Assembly (NCBI RefSeq): GCF_012641335.1
Contig: NZ_JABAID010000002.1
Span: 248,001 to 312,000 of the forward strand
From: Novosphingobium sp. ERN07
GTDB taxonomy: Bacteria > Pseudomonadota > Alphaproteobacteria > Sphingomonadales > Sphingomonadaceae
DNA length: 64,000 bases
Direction of reading: 5' to 3'
In this document: positions 8,638 to 18,385 of the stretch, one piece after another
Layout of the letters: the number at the start of each line of letters is the position of its first letter
Position numbering within the stretch: the first letter of the stretch is position 1
Position numbers and translations under genes: made by a program
Notes under the pieces: model-generated
Told to the model about the DNA's origin: nothing
The model's database searches: none
The model's input: the letters and a program-made list of their open reading frames with translations, nothing else

Positions 8638-9824
8638 GCCTGCCAAATCAGCGGCAGTCGCGTACAAGCACCGACATTGCCGCCTTTCATGGTCACCGGC
8701 TTGTCGGGCGAAAGGCCGAATTCGGGCATCCCCCCCAACCATTCGCGCAGGAACACGATCACCTCCATCCGCGCCAACCCCGCACCGACACAGCGATGCG
8801 CGCCGACGCCCATCGTGGTATGGCGGATGGGGGTAAGGCCACGGTCAAAGCGCACGTCTTCGGGCGCATCGAAACTTGCGGGATCGAGATTGTGCAGCAC
8901 ACTAGGCAAGTAAACCAGATCGCCGCTGCGGATCGTCACCCCATCGATCTCCACATCGGCCACCGCATTGCGGCTCACCGCGACGGTGGGATAGCGCCGC
9001 ATCAGTTCATCCGCCGCATCGGGGATCAGTTCCGGCCGCGCCCGTAGCAATCGCTGGTCTTCTGGATGACGCGCCAGATGGAGCGTAACCATGCCAATCA
9101 TAGCCGCTACGGTATCAAGCCCGCCGAACAGAAGATTGCGGCACATGCGCTGCGCCTCGTCCACCGTCCATGCCCTGCCCTTAACCGGTTCCGACAGGAT
9201 GCGGCTGAACAGATCATCCCCCGGCTCGGCCATGCGCTTTTCAATGAACGGCCAGAGGTAGTCATCCGCCGCCTGCCGCAGTTGATCGACTGTCATCGAG
9301 CCATCGGGCCGCGTCAGTTGCACGCCCAGCTTGCGCAAGGCGGGGCGGTCCTCAAGTGGCACGTCGATAAGCGACAGGAAGATGTTAAGCGGCAGTATTT
9401 CCGCAAAATCGGCCACGAAATCACATGCCCCGCGCGGACGCAGCTCTTCCATCAGTTCCCGCGCAACCGCCGCAACCTTTGGTTCCAGCGCAACGACAAA
9501 ACGCGAAGCCAAGCCCTTCATGACAGGGTTGCGGAAAGCCTTGTGCTCGGCCCCATCCTGCTGGAGCGGGATAAAGCGCATCACCTCGCCAAGGCCGGGC
9601 GTAACGGCAAGGCACTCGCTGGAAAGCCGTTCAGCATCGCCCCACAATTGCCGCACCACATCGCCGCGAGCCGCGATCCAGTGCCCGCCGTTGGCGGTGC
9701 TCCAGACCAGTCCCGCCCCACCGGTCAATGTCTTCCAAGCAGCGAAGTAGTCCTGCTCAACACCGGGAGGATTGAAGATGTCAAAATCGACCACACGCGT
9801 GGCCGGAACATGTGCCGGAATCAT
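8634..9824 (-). CDS. Cytochrome P450, CYP101 (P450cam)-like
   Basis: Soluble haem monooxygenase of 396 residues, the usual length for bacterial class I P450s. The N-terminal part tracks P450cam closely (GGHWIAARG, RLSSEC, RFIP). The I-helix carries GGLDTVAAM with the oxygen-activating Thr. The ExxR motif is ELMRR, and the haem ligand is Cys345 in GVGAHRCVGAGLAR. At the place of camphor-binding Tyr96 of P450cam (AYDFIP) this protein reads VMRFIP, so the substrate pocket differs; a terpenoid or norisoprenoid substrate is a guess. No ferredoxin or ferredoxin reductase gene is adjacent, so the redox partners lie elsewhere. Confidence 0.9.
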   Translation of the reverse strand: MIPAHVPATRVVDFDIFNPPGVEQDYFAAWKTLTGGAGLVWSTANGGHWIAARGDVVRQLWGDAERLSSECLAVTPGLGEVMRFIPLQQDGAEHKAFRNPVMKGLASRFVVALEPKVAAVARELMEELRPRGACDFVADFAEILPLNIFLSLIDVPLEDRPALRKLGVQLTRPDGSMTVDQLRQAADDYLWPFIEKRMAEPGDDLFSRILSEPVKGRAWTVDEAQRMCRNLLFGGLDTVAAMIGMVTLHLARHPEDQRLLRARPELIPDAADELMRRYPTVAVSRNAVADVEIDGVTIRSGDLVYLPSVLHNLDPASFDAPEDVRFDRGLTPIRHTTMGVGAHRCVGAGLARMEVIVFLREWLGGMPEFGLSPDKPVTMKGGNVGACTRLPLIWQA

Positions 9825-9886
9825 CTGCCTGCTCCCATATCTTTGAACAGCAGGCTAAACACCCAGGATCATGTCGAAACTGGGCA

Positions 9887-10915
9887 TTATGGCAGGAGCA
9901 GACTGGAATCCCCGTAACTGTAAAAGCGATAACCCTGCGCAATCGCATGGGAATAGGCTGCCTGCATCCGGTCCAGCCCCATCAGCGCCGAAACCAGCAT
10001 GAACAGCGTGGATTTGGGCAGGTGGAAGTTGGTCATCAGCCCATCGATAGCCCGGAACGTATATCCCGGCGTGATGAAAATTGCAGTGTCGCCCTCGAAC
10101 GGGCGGATCACCTTGTCCTCTCCAGTCGCACTTTCCAGCAGCCGCAGCGATGTGGTTCCGACCGCGATCACGCGGTTTCCGGCAGCCCGTGCAGCGTTCA
10201 ACCGCTCAGCCGTTGCAGCGTCGATGGTGCCCCATTCGGCGTGCATCCTGTGGTCCTGCGTATCCTCAGCCTTGACCGGCAAAAAGGTGCCCGCGCCCAC
10301 ATGCAGCGTCAGCGTTTCCGTGCCGACACCGCGCGCCGCCAGCGCTTCCATCAAGCGCGGGGTAAAATGCAGCGCTGCGGTGGGAGCCGCAACCGCGCCA
10401 TCCCTTGCCGCAAACATCGTCTGATAGTCTTCGCGATCCTGCGCGTCGGTGGGGCGTTTGCCTGCGATATAGGGTGGCAGCGGCATTTGGCCTGCCCGTT
10501 CGAGCAGCACTTCCACCGGCTCGTCTCCGGGAAAGAACAACGTCCAGCTACCATCATCAAGGCGGCTTTCGGCGTGGGCCGCCACGCCATTGGCAAAGCG
10601 AATCTCATCGCCTTCGCGCAGGCGTTTGGCGTTGCGCACGAAGGCCTGCCAGCGGCGCAGGTCGATGCGCTTGTGCAGCGTGGCACCAATGCGCGCTTCG
10701 CCGCGCTGCCCTTCGAGTTGCGCCGGGATAACCCGTGTGTCGTTGAAGACCAACACATCGCCGGGATTGAGCAACGAGGGCAGGTCCAGCACGCTCAGGT
10801 CTTGAAACGGGCCATCCCGCTTCACACCCAGAAGCCGCGCCGAATCGCGCGGCTTTGCTGGGCGAAGGGCAATGTTTTCTGTCGGAAGTTCGAAATCAAA
10901 GATATCTACGCGCAT
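9887..10915 (-). CDS. queA: S-adenosylmethionine:tRNA ribosyltransferase-isomerase
   Basis: QueA transfers and isomerises the ribosyl part of SAM onto 7-aminomethyl-7-deazaguanine at tRNA position 34, making epoxyqueuosine. Length 342 residues matches the family. Typical segments are [14 protein letters not shown] at the start, [27 protein letters not shown] and [19 protein letters not shown]. It is the last gene of a minus-strand run xseB, polyprenyl synthase, coaD, cyclophilin, queA. Neighbouring spacing is 42 bp to the cyclophilin stop upstream. Confidence 0.97.
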   Translation of the reverse strand: MRVDIFDFELPTENIALRPAKPRDSARLLGVKRDGPFQDLSVLDLPSLLNPGDVLVFNDTRVIPAQLEGQRGEARIGATLHKRIDLRRWQAFVRNAKRLREGDEIRFANGVAAHAESRLDDGSWTLFFPGDEPVEVLLERAGQMPLPPYIAGKRPTDAQDREDYQTMFAARDGAVAAPTAALHFTPRLMEALAARGVGTETLTLHVGAGTFLPVKAEDTQDHRMHAEWGTIDAATAERLNAARAAGNRVIAVGTTSLRLLESATGEDKVIRPFEGDTAIFITPGYTFRAIDGLMTNFHLPKSTLFMLVSALMGLDRMQAAYSHAIAQGYRFYSYGDSSLLLP

Positions 10916-10957
10916 GGCCCGCGCCCTATCCGCAAACGCGCGCTTGTGCGACCCCCG

Positions 10958-11638
10958 TCAGTTCGAGGAGGAGTTGTTCAGCATGTCTGCGGTAAAGGTC
11001 TTGGTCTGCTGCGGGGCCTGCACAGCGGGCGCAGGCTTGTTGTCCGACGCGATGGATGCCTGCACGATCTTTGTCGGATTCGCAGGCGGTTCGCCCCTGA
11101 CGATCGTGTCCACGATGTCCATGCCAGCAATCACGCGACCGAAATTCGTGTATTTGTGATCCAGCGCAAAACGCGGATAGAACACGATGAAGAACTGGCT
11201 GTTCGCCGTGTTCGGTTCGTTAGTACGGGCCATCGACACCGTGCCGCGCAAATGCGGGACCGAATTGAACTCCGCAGTCAAATCAGGGAGTTGTGATCCG
11301 CCCTGCCCGGTTCCCGTCGGATCACCGGTCTGCGCCATGAAGCCATCGATCACACGGTGGAAAATGATGCCATCGTAGAATCCTTGCCGCACCAGGGTCT
11401 TGATCCGCTCGACATGGGCCGGTGCCCATTCCGGCATGAGGCGGATCGCGACACGACCGCCGTTGGAAAGATCAAGGTACAGGATATTCTCACGATCAAC
11501 GCTTTGATCGGCGTTGACCACATAATTGACCGGCTTGGGCGCAGCTTCGGTTGCCTCAGCCTTCTTGTCCTGCGCCAGAAGCGGGGAAGCCGTCAGGGCA
11601 GCGCCGAGCGCGAGTGCGGTGATAAAGCGCGAAACCAT
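10958..11638 (-). CDS. Periplasmic cyclophilin-type peptidyl-prolyl cis-trans isomerase
   Basis: Folding catalyst of the cyclophilin family, 226 residues. A Sec signal peptide (VSRFITALALGAALTASPLLAQ) places it in the periplasm. Cyclophilin motifs are clear: FHRVIDGFMAQTGDPTGTG, GTVSMARTNEPNTANSQFFI and FGRVIAGMDIVD. ATG 11638 begins exactly at the signal peptide and has GGGAG about 12 nt upstream. A longer in-frame start at 11734 would add a non-conserved charged stretch and is rejected. An unstructured Ala/Pro/Gln tail (NKPAPAVQAPQQ) ends the protein. Confidence 0.93.
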   Translation of the reverse strand: MVSRFITALALGAALTASPLLAQDKKAEATEAAPKPVNYVVNADQSVDRENILYLDLSNGGRVAIRLMPEWAPAHVERIKTLVRQGFYDGIIFHRVIDGFMAQTGDPTGTGQGGSQLPDLTAEFNSVPHLRGTVSMARTNEPNTANSQFFIVFYPRFALDHKYTNFGRVIAGMDIVDTIVRGEPPANPTKIVQASIASDNKPAPAVQAPQQTKTFTADMLNNSSSN

Positions 11639-11730
11639 GAAAACGTCGAACTCCCGAATGCGTGAAGCGCCGATAGGCTGCTCGCGCTGTCGCTGCAATG
11701 AACGATTGCCGTTTGTTTCCGCTGGGGAAA

Positions 11731-12243
11731 TCAATAATCGCCGAGACGGCCCATCTTTTCCACCCGCGCGACAACCTCGTCCCGGACCTTAGGCGTCACG
11801 AAATCCGCGATTTCGCCACCGAACAGCGCGATTTCCTTGACCAGTTTCGATGCGATCGGCTGCAAGCTGACATCGGCCATCAGAAACACCGTCTCGATTT
11901 CTGCATCGAGCTGCTGGTTCATCCCGGCCATCTGATATTCGTACTCGAAATCCGCAACGGCGCGCAGCCCGCGCACGATCACGCTGGCACCTTGGGCACG
12001 AGCGAACTTCATCAGTAGAGCGTTGAAACCAACGACCTCGACATTATCGATACCCTGATCTGCAACTTCGCGCGTGACCATATCCATGCGCTCATCGGTT
12101 GAGAACATGGGGTTTTTCGAAGGATTGGTCGTCACCCCGATAATCAGCTTGTCGACCAGCTTGGCCCCACGCCGAATGATATCGAGATGGCCGAGCGTGA
12201 TCGGATCGAAAGTGCCGGGATAAACGCCGATGCGCTGCGCCAT
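11731..12243 (-). CDS. coaD: Phosphopantetheine adenylyltransferase
   Basis: CoaD transfers AMP from ATP to 4'-phosphopantetheine, the penultimate step of coenzyme A synthesis. Length 170 residues is standard. The nucleotidyltransferase T/HxGH site is present in PGTFDPITLGHLDIIRRG, and VIVRGLRAVADFEYEYQM is the conserved substrate-binding region. Its ATG shares one base with the TGA of the upstream polyprenyl synthase gene (TGATG), so the two are translationally coupled. Confidence 0.97.
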   Translation of the reverse strand: MAQRIGVYPGTFDPITLGHLDIIRRGAKLVDKLIIGVTTNPSKNPMFSTDERMDMVTREVADQGIDNVEVVGFNALLMKFARAQGASVIVRGLRAVADFEYEYQMAGMNQQLDAEIETVFLMADVSLQPIASKLVKEIALFGGEIADFVTPKVRDEVVARVEKMGRLGDY

Positions 12244-13157
12244 CAGTGATTCCTCTCCACGATGAAGCGCGCCAGTTCGCGCAGCAGATCGGCCTCCGGG
12301 CCATAACTGGAAAGATGCTGTATTGCCTGATCTACCAGCAGGCGCGCCTGTTCACGCGCGCGATCCGCCCCGAGCAGAGAGAGAAATGTTTCCTTGCCCT
12401 GCGCCTCGTCCTTGCGCAGCGCCTTTCCGGCAGCAGCCTCGTCCCCTTCGGCATCGAGCAGGTCATCGGCAATCTGGAACGCCAGGCCGATATCGCGCGC
12501 GTAGCCGCGCAAATGGGTGCGCCCTTCTGGCGGAACCTTGCCGAGAATCGCCCCCATCTCAACCGCAGCAGAAAGCAGTGCTCCGGTCTTCAACTGCTGC
12601 AGGCGCGTAACCGTTTGCAGATCAAAGCTGGAACTTTCGGCCACGATATCCATCATCTGGCCACCGCACATGCCGTTCATCCCGCTTGCCGTCGCCAGCG
12701 TGCGGATCAGTTCGATACGGGTGAAGGGATCGCCGCTCGTTGCCGGATCGGACAGCACTTCGAAAGCGAAGTCATGCAGTGCATCGCCCGCCAACACGGC
12801 AGCGGCATCGTCGAAAGCCAGATGAACCGTAGGCTTGCCGTGGCGCAACGCATCGTTGTCCATGCAAGGCAGATCATCATGGATCAGCGAATAGACGTGG
12901 ATCGCCTCAATCGCGGTGCCAACCCGAACCGCCGCTTCGCGCGAAACGCCGTGTAGCGCAGCAGAAGCGCAGACCAGCAAGGGCCTGATACGCTTCCCAC
13001 CGCCAATCGCGGCATAGCGCATCGCCTCTACCAGACGGTCACGCGGATCGCTTGGCACCGGCAGCAGCAGGTCGAAGCTGTTGTCGATATCCTCGGCAAT
13101 CGCCCTCAGCGCTGGCTTCAACAGTCCGGTTTCAGCCACGATTGTCGCCTCGCTCAA
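12243..13157 (-). CDS. ispA: Polyprenyl synthetase, probable farnesyl diphosphate synthase
   Basis: Condenses isopentenyl diphosphate with allylic diphosphates to give FPP-size chains for ubiquinone, carotenoid and hopanoid precursors. It has 304 residues. The first aspartate-rich motif is DDLPCMDND (with the two-residue insertion typical of bacterial FPP synthases) and the second is [19 protein letters not shown] is also present. The best start is TTG at 13157, whose TTGA overlaps the xseB stop; no ATG or GTG gives a sensible N-terminus. The xseB-ispA order is common in proteobacteria, where dxs often follows, but here coaD follows. Confidence 0.92.
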   Translation of the reverse strand: MSEATIVAETGLLKPALRAIAEDIDNSFDLLLPVPSDPRDRLVEAMRYAAIGGGKRIRPLLVCASAALHGVSREAAVRVGTAIEAIHVYSLIHDDLPCMDNDALRHGKPTVHLAFDDAAAVLAGDALHDFAFEVLSDPATSGDPFTRIELIRTLATASGMNGMCGGQMMDIVAESSSFDLQTVTRLQQLKTGALLSAAVEMGAILGKVPPEGRTHLRGYARDIGLAFQIADDLLDAEGDEAAAGKALRKDEAQGKETFLSLLGADRAREQARLLVDQAIQHLSSYGPEADLLRELARFIVERNH

Positions 13158-13405
13158 CCCTGGTTTTCGTCAAATGGCCGCAAGCCCTGTGGCTTGCCAT
13201 CGCGGTCCGCCACGATCGCTTCAATCCGGGCCTGTGCTGCATCAAGCCGCGCCTGACAGTGCGCACGCAGGGCATCCCCGCGCGCATACAGGTCGATCGA
13301 TTCATCCAGCGGAGCATCGCCGCTTTCGAGTCGGCGCACGACGTTTTCGAGTTCCTTCAGCGCTTCTTCGAAACTGAGGCCGGCGATATCAGGTACGGTT
13401 CCCAT
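13154..13405 (-). CDS. xseB: Exodeoxyribonuclease VII small subunit
   Basis: Small subunit of the nuclease that degrades single-stranded DNA to oligonucleotides; it forms a helical bundle with XseA. The 83 residues match the family, with the core [20 protein letters not shown] and a basic/acidic helix after it. The frame is open upstream to 13684, but the family similarity begins at [16 protein letters not shown], so ATG 13405 is used. It overlaps the next gene by 4 bp. Confidence 0.94.
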   Translation of the reverse strand: MGTVPDIAGLSFEEALKELENVVRRLESGDAPLDESIDLYARGDALRAHCQARLDAAQARIEAIVADRDGKPQGLRPFDENQG

Positions 13406-13468
13406 CGGGGCAGCATTGACGAGGCATAAGGGTGCGGTCAAGCTTCGATCCGTGTCCAACGGGGAGAG

Positions 13469-13876
13469 ATGCCGACGATGCAATACCTTATCGCCTATGT
13501 CGCTGCCGCGGTGGTGTTCGGTGCGCTCGATGCAGTCTGGCTTGGCTGGGCGGGACCACGACTCTATCGCCCCGCTCTCGGAGACTTGCTTGCCGCGCAG
13601 TTCCGTCTTGCGCCAGCGGTCGTTTTTTATGTCCTGTATCTTGCCGGCATGGTCTGGTTCGCCATTCGGCCAGGCCTTGTCCAAGGTGTCGGATCAGCGG
13701 CCCTGAACGGCGCGATACTCGGCGCGATGTGCTACATGACTTATGACCTCACGAGTCAGGCCGTGCTGGCACGCTGGCCAGTCCATCTGACGGTGATCGA
13801 TGTTATCTGGGGCACGTTCGCCACGACCGTTGCCGCAACGGCAGCCACATGGATCGCGCTCAAATTCGCAGGTTAA
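13469..13876 (+). CDS. DUF2177 family integral membrane protein
   Basis: A 135-residue protein with four predicted membrane helices, matching the DUF2177 family of unknown function. Family features visible are [20 protein letters not shown] after helix 1 and [16 protein letters not shown] before helix 3, then [15 protein letters not shown] purine-rich GGGGAGAG precedes the ATG at 13469 so closely that the second ATG (13478) is also possible. It stands alone on the plus strand, divergent from xseB. Confidence 0.85.
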   Translation: MPTMQYLIAYVAAAVVFGALDAVWLGWAGPRLYRPALGDLLAAQFRLAPAVVFYVLYLAGMVWFAIRPGLVQGVGSAALNGAILGAMCYMTYDLTSQAVLARWPVHLTVIDVIWGTFATTVAATAATWIALKFAG

Positions 13877-13915
13877 GACTAGCCTCTTGCGCGCCATATC
13901 GCTAAGGCGCGCGCC

Positions 13916-16099
13916 ATGTCCGAGATCACCGCAGATGTCGTCGCCGCCCACGGGCTGTCCGAGGAAGAATACCAGCGTGTCCTGCACGCGCTTGGTCGTG
14001 AGCCAAACCTTGTCGAGCTTGGCATCTTCTCGGTCATGTGGTCAGAGCATTGCTCTTACAAATCGAGCCGTATCCACCTGAAGAAGCTGCCCACCTCGGC
14101 GCCTTGGGTGATCTGCGGCCCCGGCGAAAACGCGGGCGTTATCGATATCGGTGATGGACAGGCTGCCATCTTCAAGATGGAAAGCCACAACCACCCGTCC
14201 TACATCGAACCCTATCAAGGCGCGGCAACCGGTGTTGGCGGCATCCTGCGTGACGTGTTCACGATGGGCGCGCGCCCCGTAGCCAACATGAATGCGCTGC
14301 GCTTTGGCCGCCCTGATCACCCCAAGATGAAGCACCTCGTCCAAGGCGTCGTCGCGGGTATCGGCGGTTATGGCAACTGCGTCGGCGTGCCGACCGTTGG
14401 TGGTGAAACGAACTTCCACCCCGCTTATGACGGCAACATCCTCGTCAACGCGATGACCGTTGGCGTGGCTGACACGGACAAGATTTTCTATTCTGCCGCC
14501 ACCGGCCTTGGTAACCCCATCGTCTATGTCGGATCGAAGACCGGCCGCGACGGCATCCACGGCGCAACGATGGCCAGCGCCGATTTCGGTGAGGATTCAG
14601 AAGCCAAGCGCCCCACCGTTCAGGTGGGCGATCCCTTTACCGAAAAGCTGCTGATCGAAGCCTGCCTCGAGCTGATGGCGACCGACGCGATTGTGGCGAT
14701 TCAGGACATGGGCGCGGCGGGCCTTACCTCGTCGTCGGTCGAAATGGCGACCAACGGCAAGGCTGGCATCATTCTCGACATGGACAAGGTTCCGTGCCGT
14801 GAAGAGGGCATGACCCCCTATGAAATGATGCTGTCGGAAAGCCAGGAGCGTATGCTCATGGTGCTGAAACCCGGCAAGGAAGCGATGGCCGAGGCGATCT
14901 TCCGCAAGTGGGAGTTGGACTTCGCCGTGATCGGTGAAGTGACCGACACCGGCCACATGGTGCTGACCTTCAAGGGCGAAGTGGTGTGCGACATTCCGCT
15001 CGGCCCGCTGGCCGAAGACGCACCGCTTTATGATCGCCCCGCCCTGTCGCTGGCTGAATACAAGGCATGGGCCAACGTCGCACCGCTCGGCAATGTCCCG
15101 CAAAGCGCAGACCTTGGCGCAGATCTGGTCAAGCTCATCGGCTGCCCTGATCTCGCCAACCGTCGCTGGATTTTCGAACAGTACGATTCGCAGGTTGGCG
15201 CCGACACATTGCAAAAGTCTGGCGGAGACGCCGCCGTCGTGCGCATCCACGGCACGCAAAAGGCGCTGGCCATCAGCACCGATTGCACCCCGCGCTATTG
15301 CTATGCCGATCCTTACGAGGGCGGCAAGCAGGCCGTCACCGAAACCTTCCGCAACATCTGCGCAGTGGGCGCGCGGCCGCTGGCCATCACCAACTGTCTG
15401 AACTTCGCCAACCCGCAGCGGCCTGAAATCATGGCACAGATCGTCGAAGCGCTGAACGGCATGGGCGATGCCTGCCGCGCGCTCGACTATCCCATCGTGT
15501 CAGGCAACGTCTCGCTCTACAACGAATCGAAGGCCACTGGCGGCGGTTCGGCCATCCTGCCTACGCCCGCCATCGGCGGCGTCGGCCTGATGCTCGATCA
15601 CGAAATCATGGCCACCGTCCCGTTCAAGGCTGAAGGCGAAGCGATCTTCGTGATCGGCCACAACAACGGCCATCTTGGCCAGTCGCTCTGGCTGCGCGAA
15701 ATTCATGGCCGCGAAGATGGCGACGCTCCCAAGGTCGATCTCGCCGCCGAACGCCGCCACGGCGAATTCGTGCGTGACCTGATCGCACAGGGCAAGGTTA
15801 GCGCCGTGCACGATGTTTCGGACGGCGGCCTGCTTGTCGCCCTTGCCGAAATGGCGATGGCCAGCGGCATCGGCTGCCAGCTTGAAGAAATTGGCGACCA
15901 GTTCACCGCCTTCGGTGAAGATCAGGGCCGCTACATCGTAACCAGCGCGGTTGCCGATACCATTCAGGCGGCAGGCATTCCGATGACCCGCATCGGCACC
16001 ACCGGCGGCGATGCCGTCTCTGGCCCTGGTTTCTCGGTGCCGGTTGCCACGCTGCGCGAAGCCAACGAAGCCTTCTTCCGCGATTGGATGGAAGCGTGA
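13916..16099 (+). CDS. purL: Phosphoribosylformylglycinamidine synthase subunit II
   Basis: PurL uses ATP and ammonia from PurQ to convert FGAR to FGAM in purine synthesis. It has 727 residues, the size of the small PurL that works with separate PurS and PurQ. Conserved segments include [15 protein letters not shown], the FGAR/ATP site [38 protein letters not shown] and, in the second half, [11 protein letters not shown] and [16 protein letters not shown]. The TGA overlaps the GTG of the following DUF72 gene by 3 bases. Confidence 0.98.
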   Translation: MSEITADVVAAHGLSEEEYQRVLHALGREPNLVELGIFSVMWSEHCSYKSSRIHLKKLPTSAPWVICGPGENAGVIDIGDGQAAIFKMESHNHPSYIEPYQGAATGVGGILRDVFTMGARPVANMNALRFGRPDHPKMKHLVQGVVAGIGGYGNCVGVPTVGGETNFHPAYDGNILVNAMTVGVADTDKIFYSAATGLGNPIVYVGSKTGRDGIHGATMASADFGEDSEAKRPTVQVGDPFTEKLLIEACLELMATDAIVAIQDMGAAGLTSSSVEMATNGKAGIILDMDKVPCREEGMTPYEMMLSESQERMLMVLKPGKEAMAEAIFRKWELDFAVIGEVTDTGHMVLTFKGEVVCDIPLGPLAEDAPLYDRPALSLAEYKAWANVAPLGNVPQSADLGADLVKLIGCPDLANRRWIFEQYDSQVGADTLQKSGGDAAVVRIHGTQKALAISTDCTPRYCYADPYEGGKQAVTETFRNICAVGARPLAITNCLNFANPQRPEIMAQIVEALNGMGDACRALDYPIVSGNVSLYNESKATGGGSAILPTPAIGGVGLMLDHEIMATVPFKAEGEAIFVIGHNNGHLGQSLWLREIHGREDGDAPKVDLAAERRHGEFVRDLIAQGKVSAVHDVSDGGLLVALAEMAMASGIGCQLEEIGDQFTAFGEDQGRYIVTSAVADTIQAAGIPMTRIGTTGGDAVSGPGFSVPVATLREANEAFFRDWMEA

Positions 16100-16842
16100 C
16101 TCAAGGGTCCATCCGTGTCGGTATCGGCGGATGGACCTACGAACCGTGGCGGGATGGCGAATTCTATCCAAAAGGCCTGCCGCAGAAGCGTGAACTGGAG
16201 TACGCTTCTGCCCAACTCACGTGCATCGAAATCAACGCTACGTACTATGGCCGCCAGAAGCCGCAGAGTTTTGCAAATTGGGCAGCCGCAGCACCGGATG
16301 GCTTTCGCTTTAGTTTGAAGGCCTCACGCTTCACGACTGTACGCAAGGTCTTGGCGGAAAGCGCGGACTCAATCGCCACTTTCATGAATCAGGGCTTCAC
16401 CGAACTTGGCGATAAGCTTGGTCCAATTCTTTGGCAATTCCGAGACGGCAAGCGCTTTGATCGAGACGATTTTGCTCGATTCCTTGGTCTGATTCCCGGG
16501 TCACAGGCTGGCCTCACGCTGCGCCATGCGCTTGAAGTGCGCGACGAAAGCTTCCGGGACGAAGCCTTTTTCGATCTCTGCCGCGAACGCAACATGGCGG
16601 TGGTATTCGCAGACAGTGCCTATTTTCCGGCATTTGAAGAGCAAACGGCTGACTTTACATACGCTCGGTTGCAGCAATCATCCGCAGATTGCCTTACCGG
16701 ATACGACAACGCCGAAATTGCACACTGGGCCAATCGCGCTCATCAATGGGCAGCTGGCGGTCGTGATGCCTACGTCCTGTTCATATCAGGCGCCAAAGAG
16801 CGAAACCCCGCTGCGGCCCAAGCATTGATTGCGGCGGTATGA
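16096..16842 (+). CDS. DUF72 (YecE-like) family protein
   Basis: A 248-residue TIM-barrel protein of the DUF72 family, whose biochemical role is not established. Family hallmarks are [20 protein letters not shown] at the N-terminus, [32 protein letters not shown], and [16 protein letters not shown] use GTG 16096 because it forms a GTGA overlap with the purL stop; an ATG four codons earlier lies within purL. Base composition is slightly less GC-rich than purL, notably from 16200 to 16700, but there are no mobility signs. Confidence 0.85.
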   Translation: MTQGSIRVGIGGWTYEPWRDGEFYPKGLPQKRELEYASAQLTCIEINATYYGRQKPQSFANWAAAAPDGFRFSLKASRFTTVRKVLAESADSIATFMNQGFTELGDKLGPILWQFRDGKRFDRDDFARFLGLIPGSQAGLTLRHALEVRDESFRDEAFFDLCRERNMAVVFADSAYFPAFEEQTADFTYARLQQSSADCLTGYDNAEIAHWANRAHQWAAGGRDAYVLFISGAKERNPAAAQALIAAV

Positions 16843-16845
16843 ATT

Positions 16846-17664
16846 TCAGGCGGCCGCGTTTGCCGCCGCACTATTGCCCAGCAAGTCATAAGGATCGATC
16901 CCCATCCCCCGCCAGATCGCGTGGGCTTCGCGATAGCGCTCTGCGGGCGTGACGTTCAGACGCTGGCGTACCTCTTCAATCGGTAGCGGCAGCAGTTCGG
17001 TGATCGACTGTTCACACAAACGCGGGCACGCCTTGCCCAGCTTCTGACCTTCGCGCACCGCGCGCAACACCGGTGCGCTGCGCCGCGTCTGCTTGTTGAT
17101 GTTCAGCCCGGCCATATATCCGATGAACAGATGCGCTGGCGATGGTTGCTGGCTGTAGGTGAAGGCCAGCACGCAAGCCTCGCCCAACGCATCGCGGCCA
17201 TAACCGGTCAGTACGTGCAACATGTCATGCACATCACGCATCCGGTTAAGATACCACAGGAACTGGTCGTCAAAACGCTCGCGCTTGCTGGCAAAGCGTT
17301 CGAACTCGTCAACCAGCCCTTGCGCCGTCAGCCCTTCGCCCTCCATGAAATCGCAATAGGCATGGGCCAGCGATCCCTTCGGTGTCTGGCGCAGCATGGC
17401 GTGATCATCGAGAATGGCCGGAAGATAAGGCTCGCGCGCCCGCAACGCCTGTCCGCGCTCGCTCAGCAGAAACGCTTCGGCCCGCCCGCGCAGATTGCGC
17501 CACGGCAGAGCTTCGAAGATGTAGAAAACCTCTTCGGTGTTTTCCTTGTCTTTCAGCAGGTTCTGGAAATGGTGCCACGCTTTGAGCGGCTGCATCCGCA
17601 TTTCAGGGCGGCGCTCGTCATAGATCGGCAGGTCGGCACTCAACGCGCCCGTCATAGCGTTCAC
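16846..17664 (-). CDS. COQ4-family ubiquinone biosynthesis protein
   Basis: COQ4-family proteins take part in ubiquinone synthesis. The zinc-type motif HDxxHx11E is intact as HDMLHVLTGYGRDALGE, and the family segment HLFIGYMAGLNI follows. I place the start at GTG 17664, giving 272 residues: GGGAG (17672-17676) lies 7 nt upstream. An ATG at 17697 is in frame, but it overlaps the -10 box of a good promoter, so it would not be transcribed. Ubiquinone biosynthesis is the inferred role; no other ubi gene is adjacent. Confidence 0.85.
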   Translation of the reverse strand: MNAMTGALSADLPIYDERRPEMRMQPLKAWHHFQNLLKDKENTEEVFYIFEALPWRNLRGRAEAFLLSERGQALRAREPYLPAILDDHAMLRQTPKGSLAHAYCDFMEGEGLTAQGLVDEFERFASKRERFDDQFLWYLNRMRDVHDMLHVLTGYGRDALGEACVLAFTYSQQPSPAHLFIGYMAGLNINKQTRRSAPVLRAVREGQKLGKACPRLCEQSITELLPLPIEEVRQRLNVTPAERYREAHAIWRGMGIDPYDLLGNSAAANAAA

Positions 17665-17696
17665 GATGATTCTCCCACATTTCTCAATCGTCGCCA

Positions 17697-17725
17697 TATT
17701 AACAATACTGTAAATAGATCGTCAA
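17697..17725 (-). promoter_or_regulatory. Sigma70-type promoter for the COQ4-like gene
   Basis: Read on the minus strand: -35 TTGACG (17725-17720), 17-bp spacer, -10 TTAATA (17702-17697). Transcription would begin near 17690, 26 bases upstream of the proposed GTG start. The surroundings are locally AT-rich. Confidence 0.6.
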
Positions 17726-17799
17726 TCGCTCATACGACAATCCCGCTTGCTCATGCGTCAGTCACGATGCACCCTGTCGTACAGGGACGGGGAGAAACT

Positions 17800-18384
17800 A
17801 TGCCACGCACATGGCCAACCGCGTTTGCAACAATTGCAGCGCTTACGATATTCGCCGCAGGCTTGTTCAGCGGCGGCAACACGTTGGAAGGCTGGAGCCT
17901 CGCCGCACGCTGGACTGCACGCGCTGGTTTTCCCATTTTCCTCGCGACCTACCTCGCCTCTTCGCTGGTAAGGTTGGCCCCTGCGCCGTGGAGCCGCGCC
18001 CTCATGCGTGACCGGCGCTGGTGGGGCCTTGGCTTTGCCGCAAGCCACACAGTGCATTTCGTGGCACTTGTCGTCGCCACCAACCTCAACCCCGAACCGC
18101 GTACCATCGCATCGCTGGTTCCCGGCGGTATCGCTTATGCCTTCATTGCGCTGATGGCGCTAACCTCCAGCAAAGCCGCCATGCGCGCGCTGGGGCAGAA
18201 CTGGAAGCGTCTGCACAGCACCGGCATCCACGTGATCTGGCTGATCTACACGCTCGCCTATGCAAAGCGGATTCCCGCGCCCGAAACTCGCGCTATCGGC
18301 ATCGTCATGACGGCGCTGGCCATAACTGCACTCATACTCAGGCTGGCAGCGCGGCAAAAACGCGCAGCCCCCGCCTTCGCCTGA
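17800..18384 (+). CDS. Ferric reductase-like transmembrane domain protein (MsrQ/YedZ-like)
   Basis: A 194-residue integral membrane protein with about six hydrophobic helices. Histidines sit in the membrane segments as in haem-b ferric-reductase-like proteins (GFAASHTVHFVALVVATNL), and WKRLHSTGIHVIWLIYTLAY resembles the conserved WRRLHRL...Y stretch of the MsrQ/FRE family. ATG 17800 has an excellent GGGGAG 6 nt upstream. No MsrP partner gene is adjacent, so a methionine sulfoxide role is uncertain. It could be a haem-anchored electron carrier of unknown partner. Confidence 0.65.
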   Translation: MPRTWPTAFATIAALTIFAAGLFSGGNTLEGWSLAARWTARAGFPIFLATYLASSLVRLAPAPWSRALMRDRRWWGLGFAASHTVHFVALVVATNLNPEPRTIASLVPGGIAYAFIALMALTSSKAAMRALGQNWKRLHSTGIHVIWLIYTLAYAKRIPAPETRAIGIVMTALAITALILRLAARQKRAAPAFA

Positions 18385-18385
18385 C

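Noticed and set aside
9812-11296. 494-codon plus-strand frame opposite queA and the cyclophilin
   Set aside because: It covers two well-recognised genes on the other strand and has no family features.
17131-17799. Upstream extension of the ferric reductase-like gene
   Set aside because: It is antisense to the COQ4-like gene; ATG 17800 has a strong GGGGAG site.
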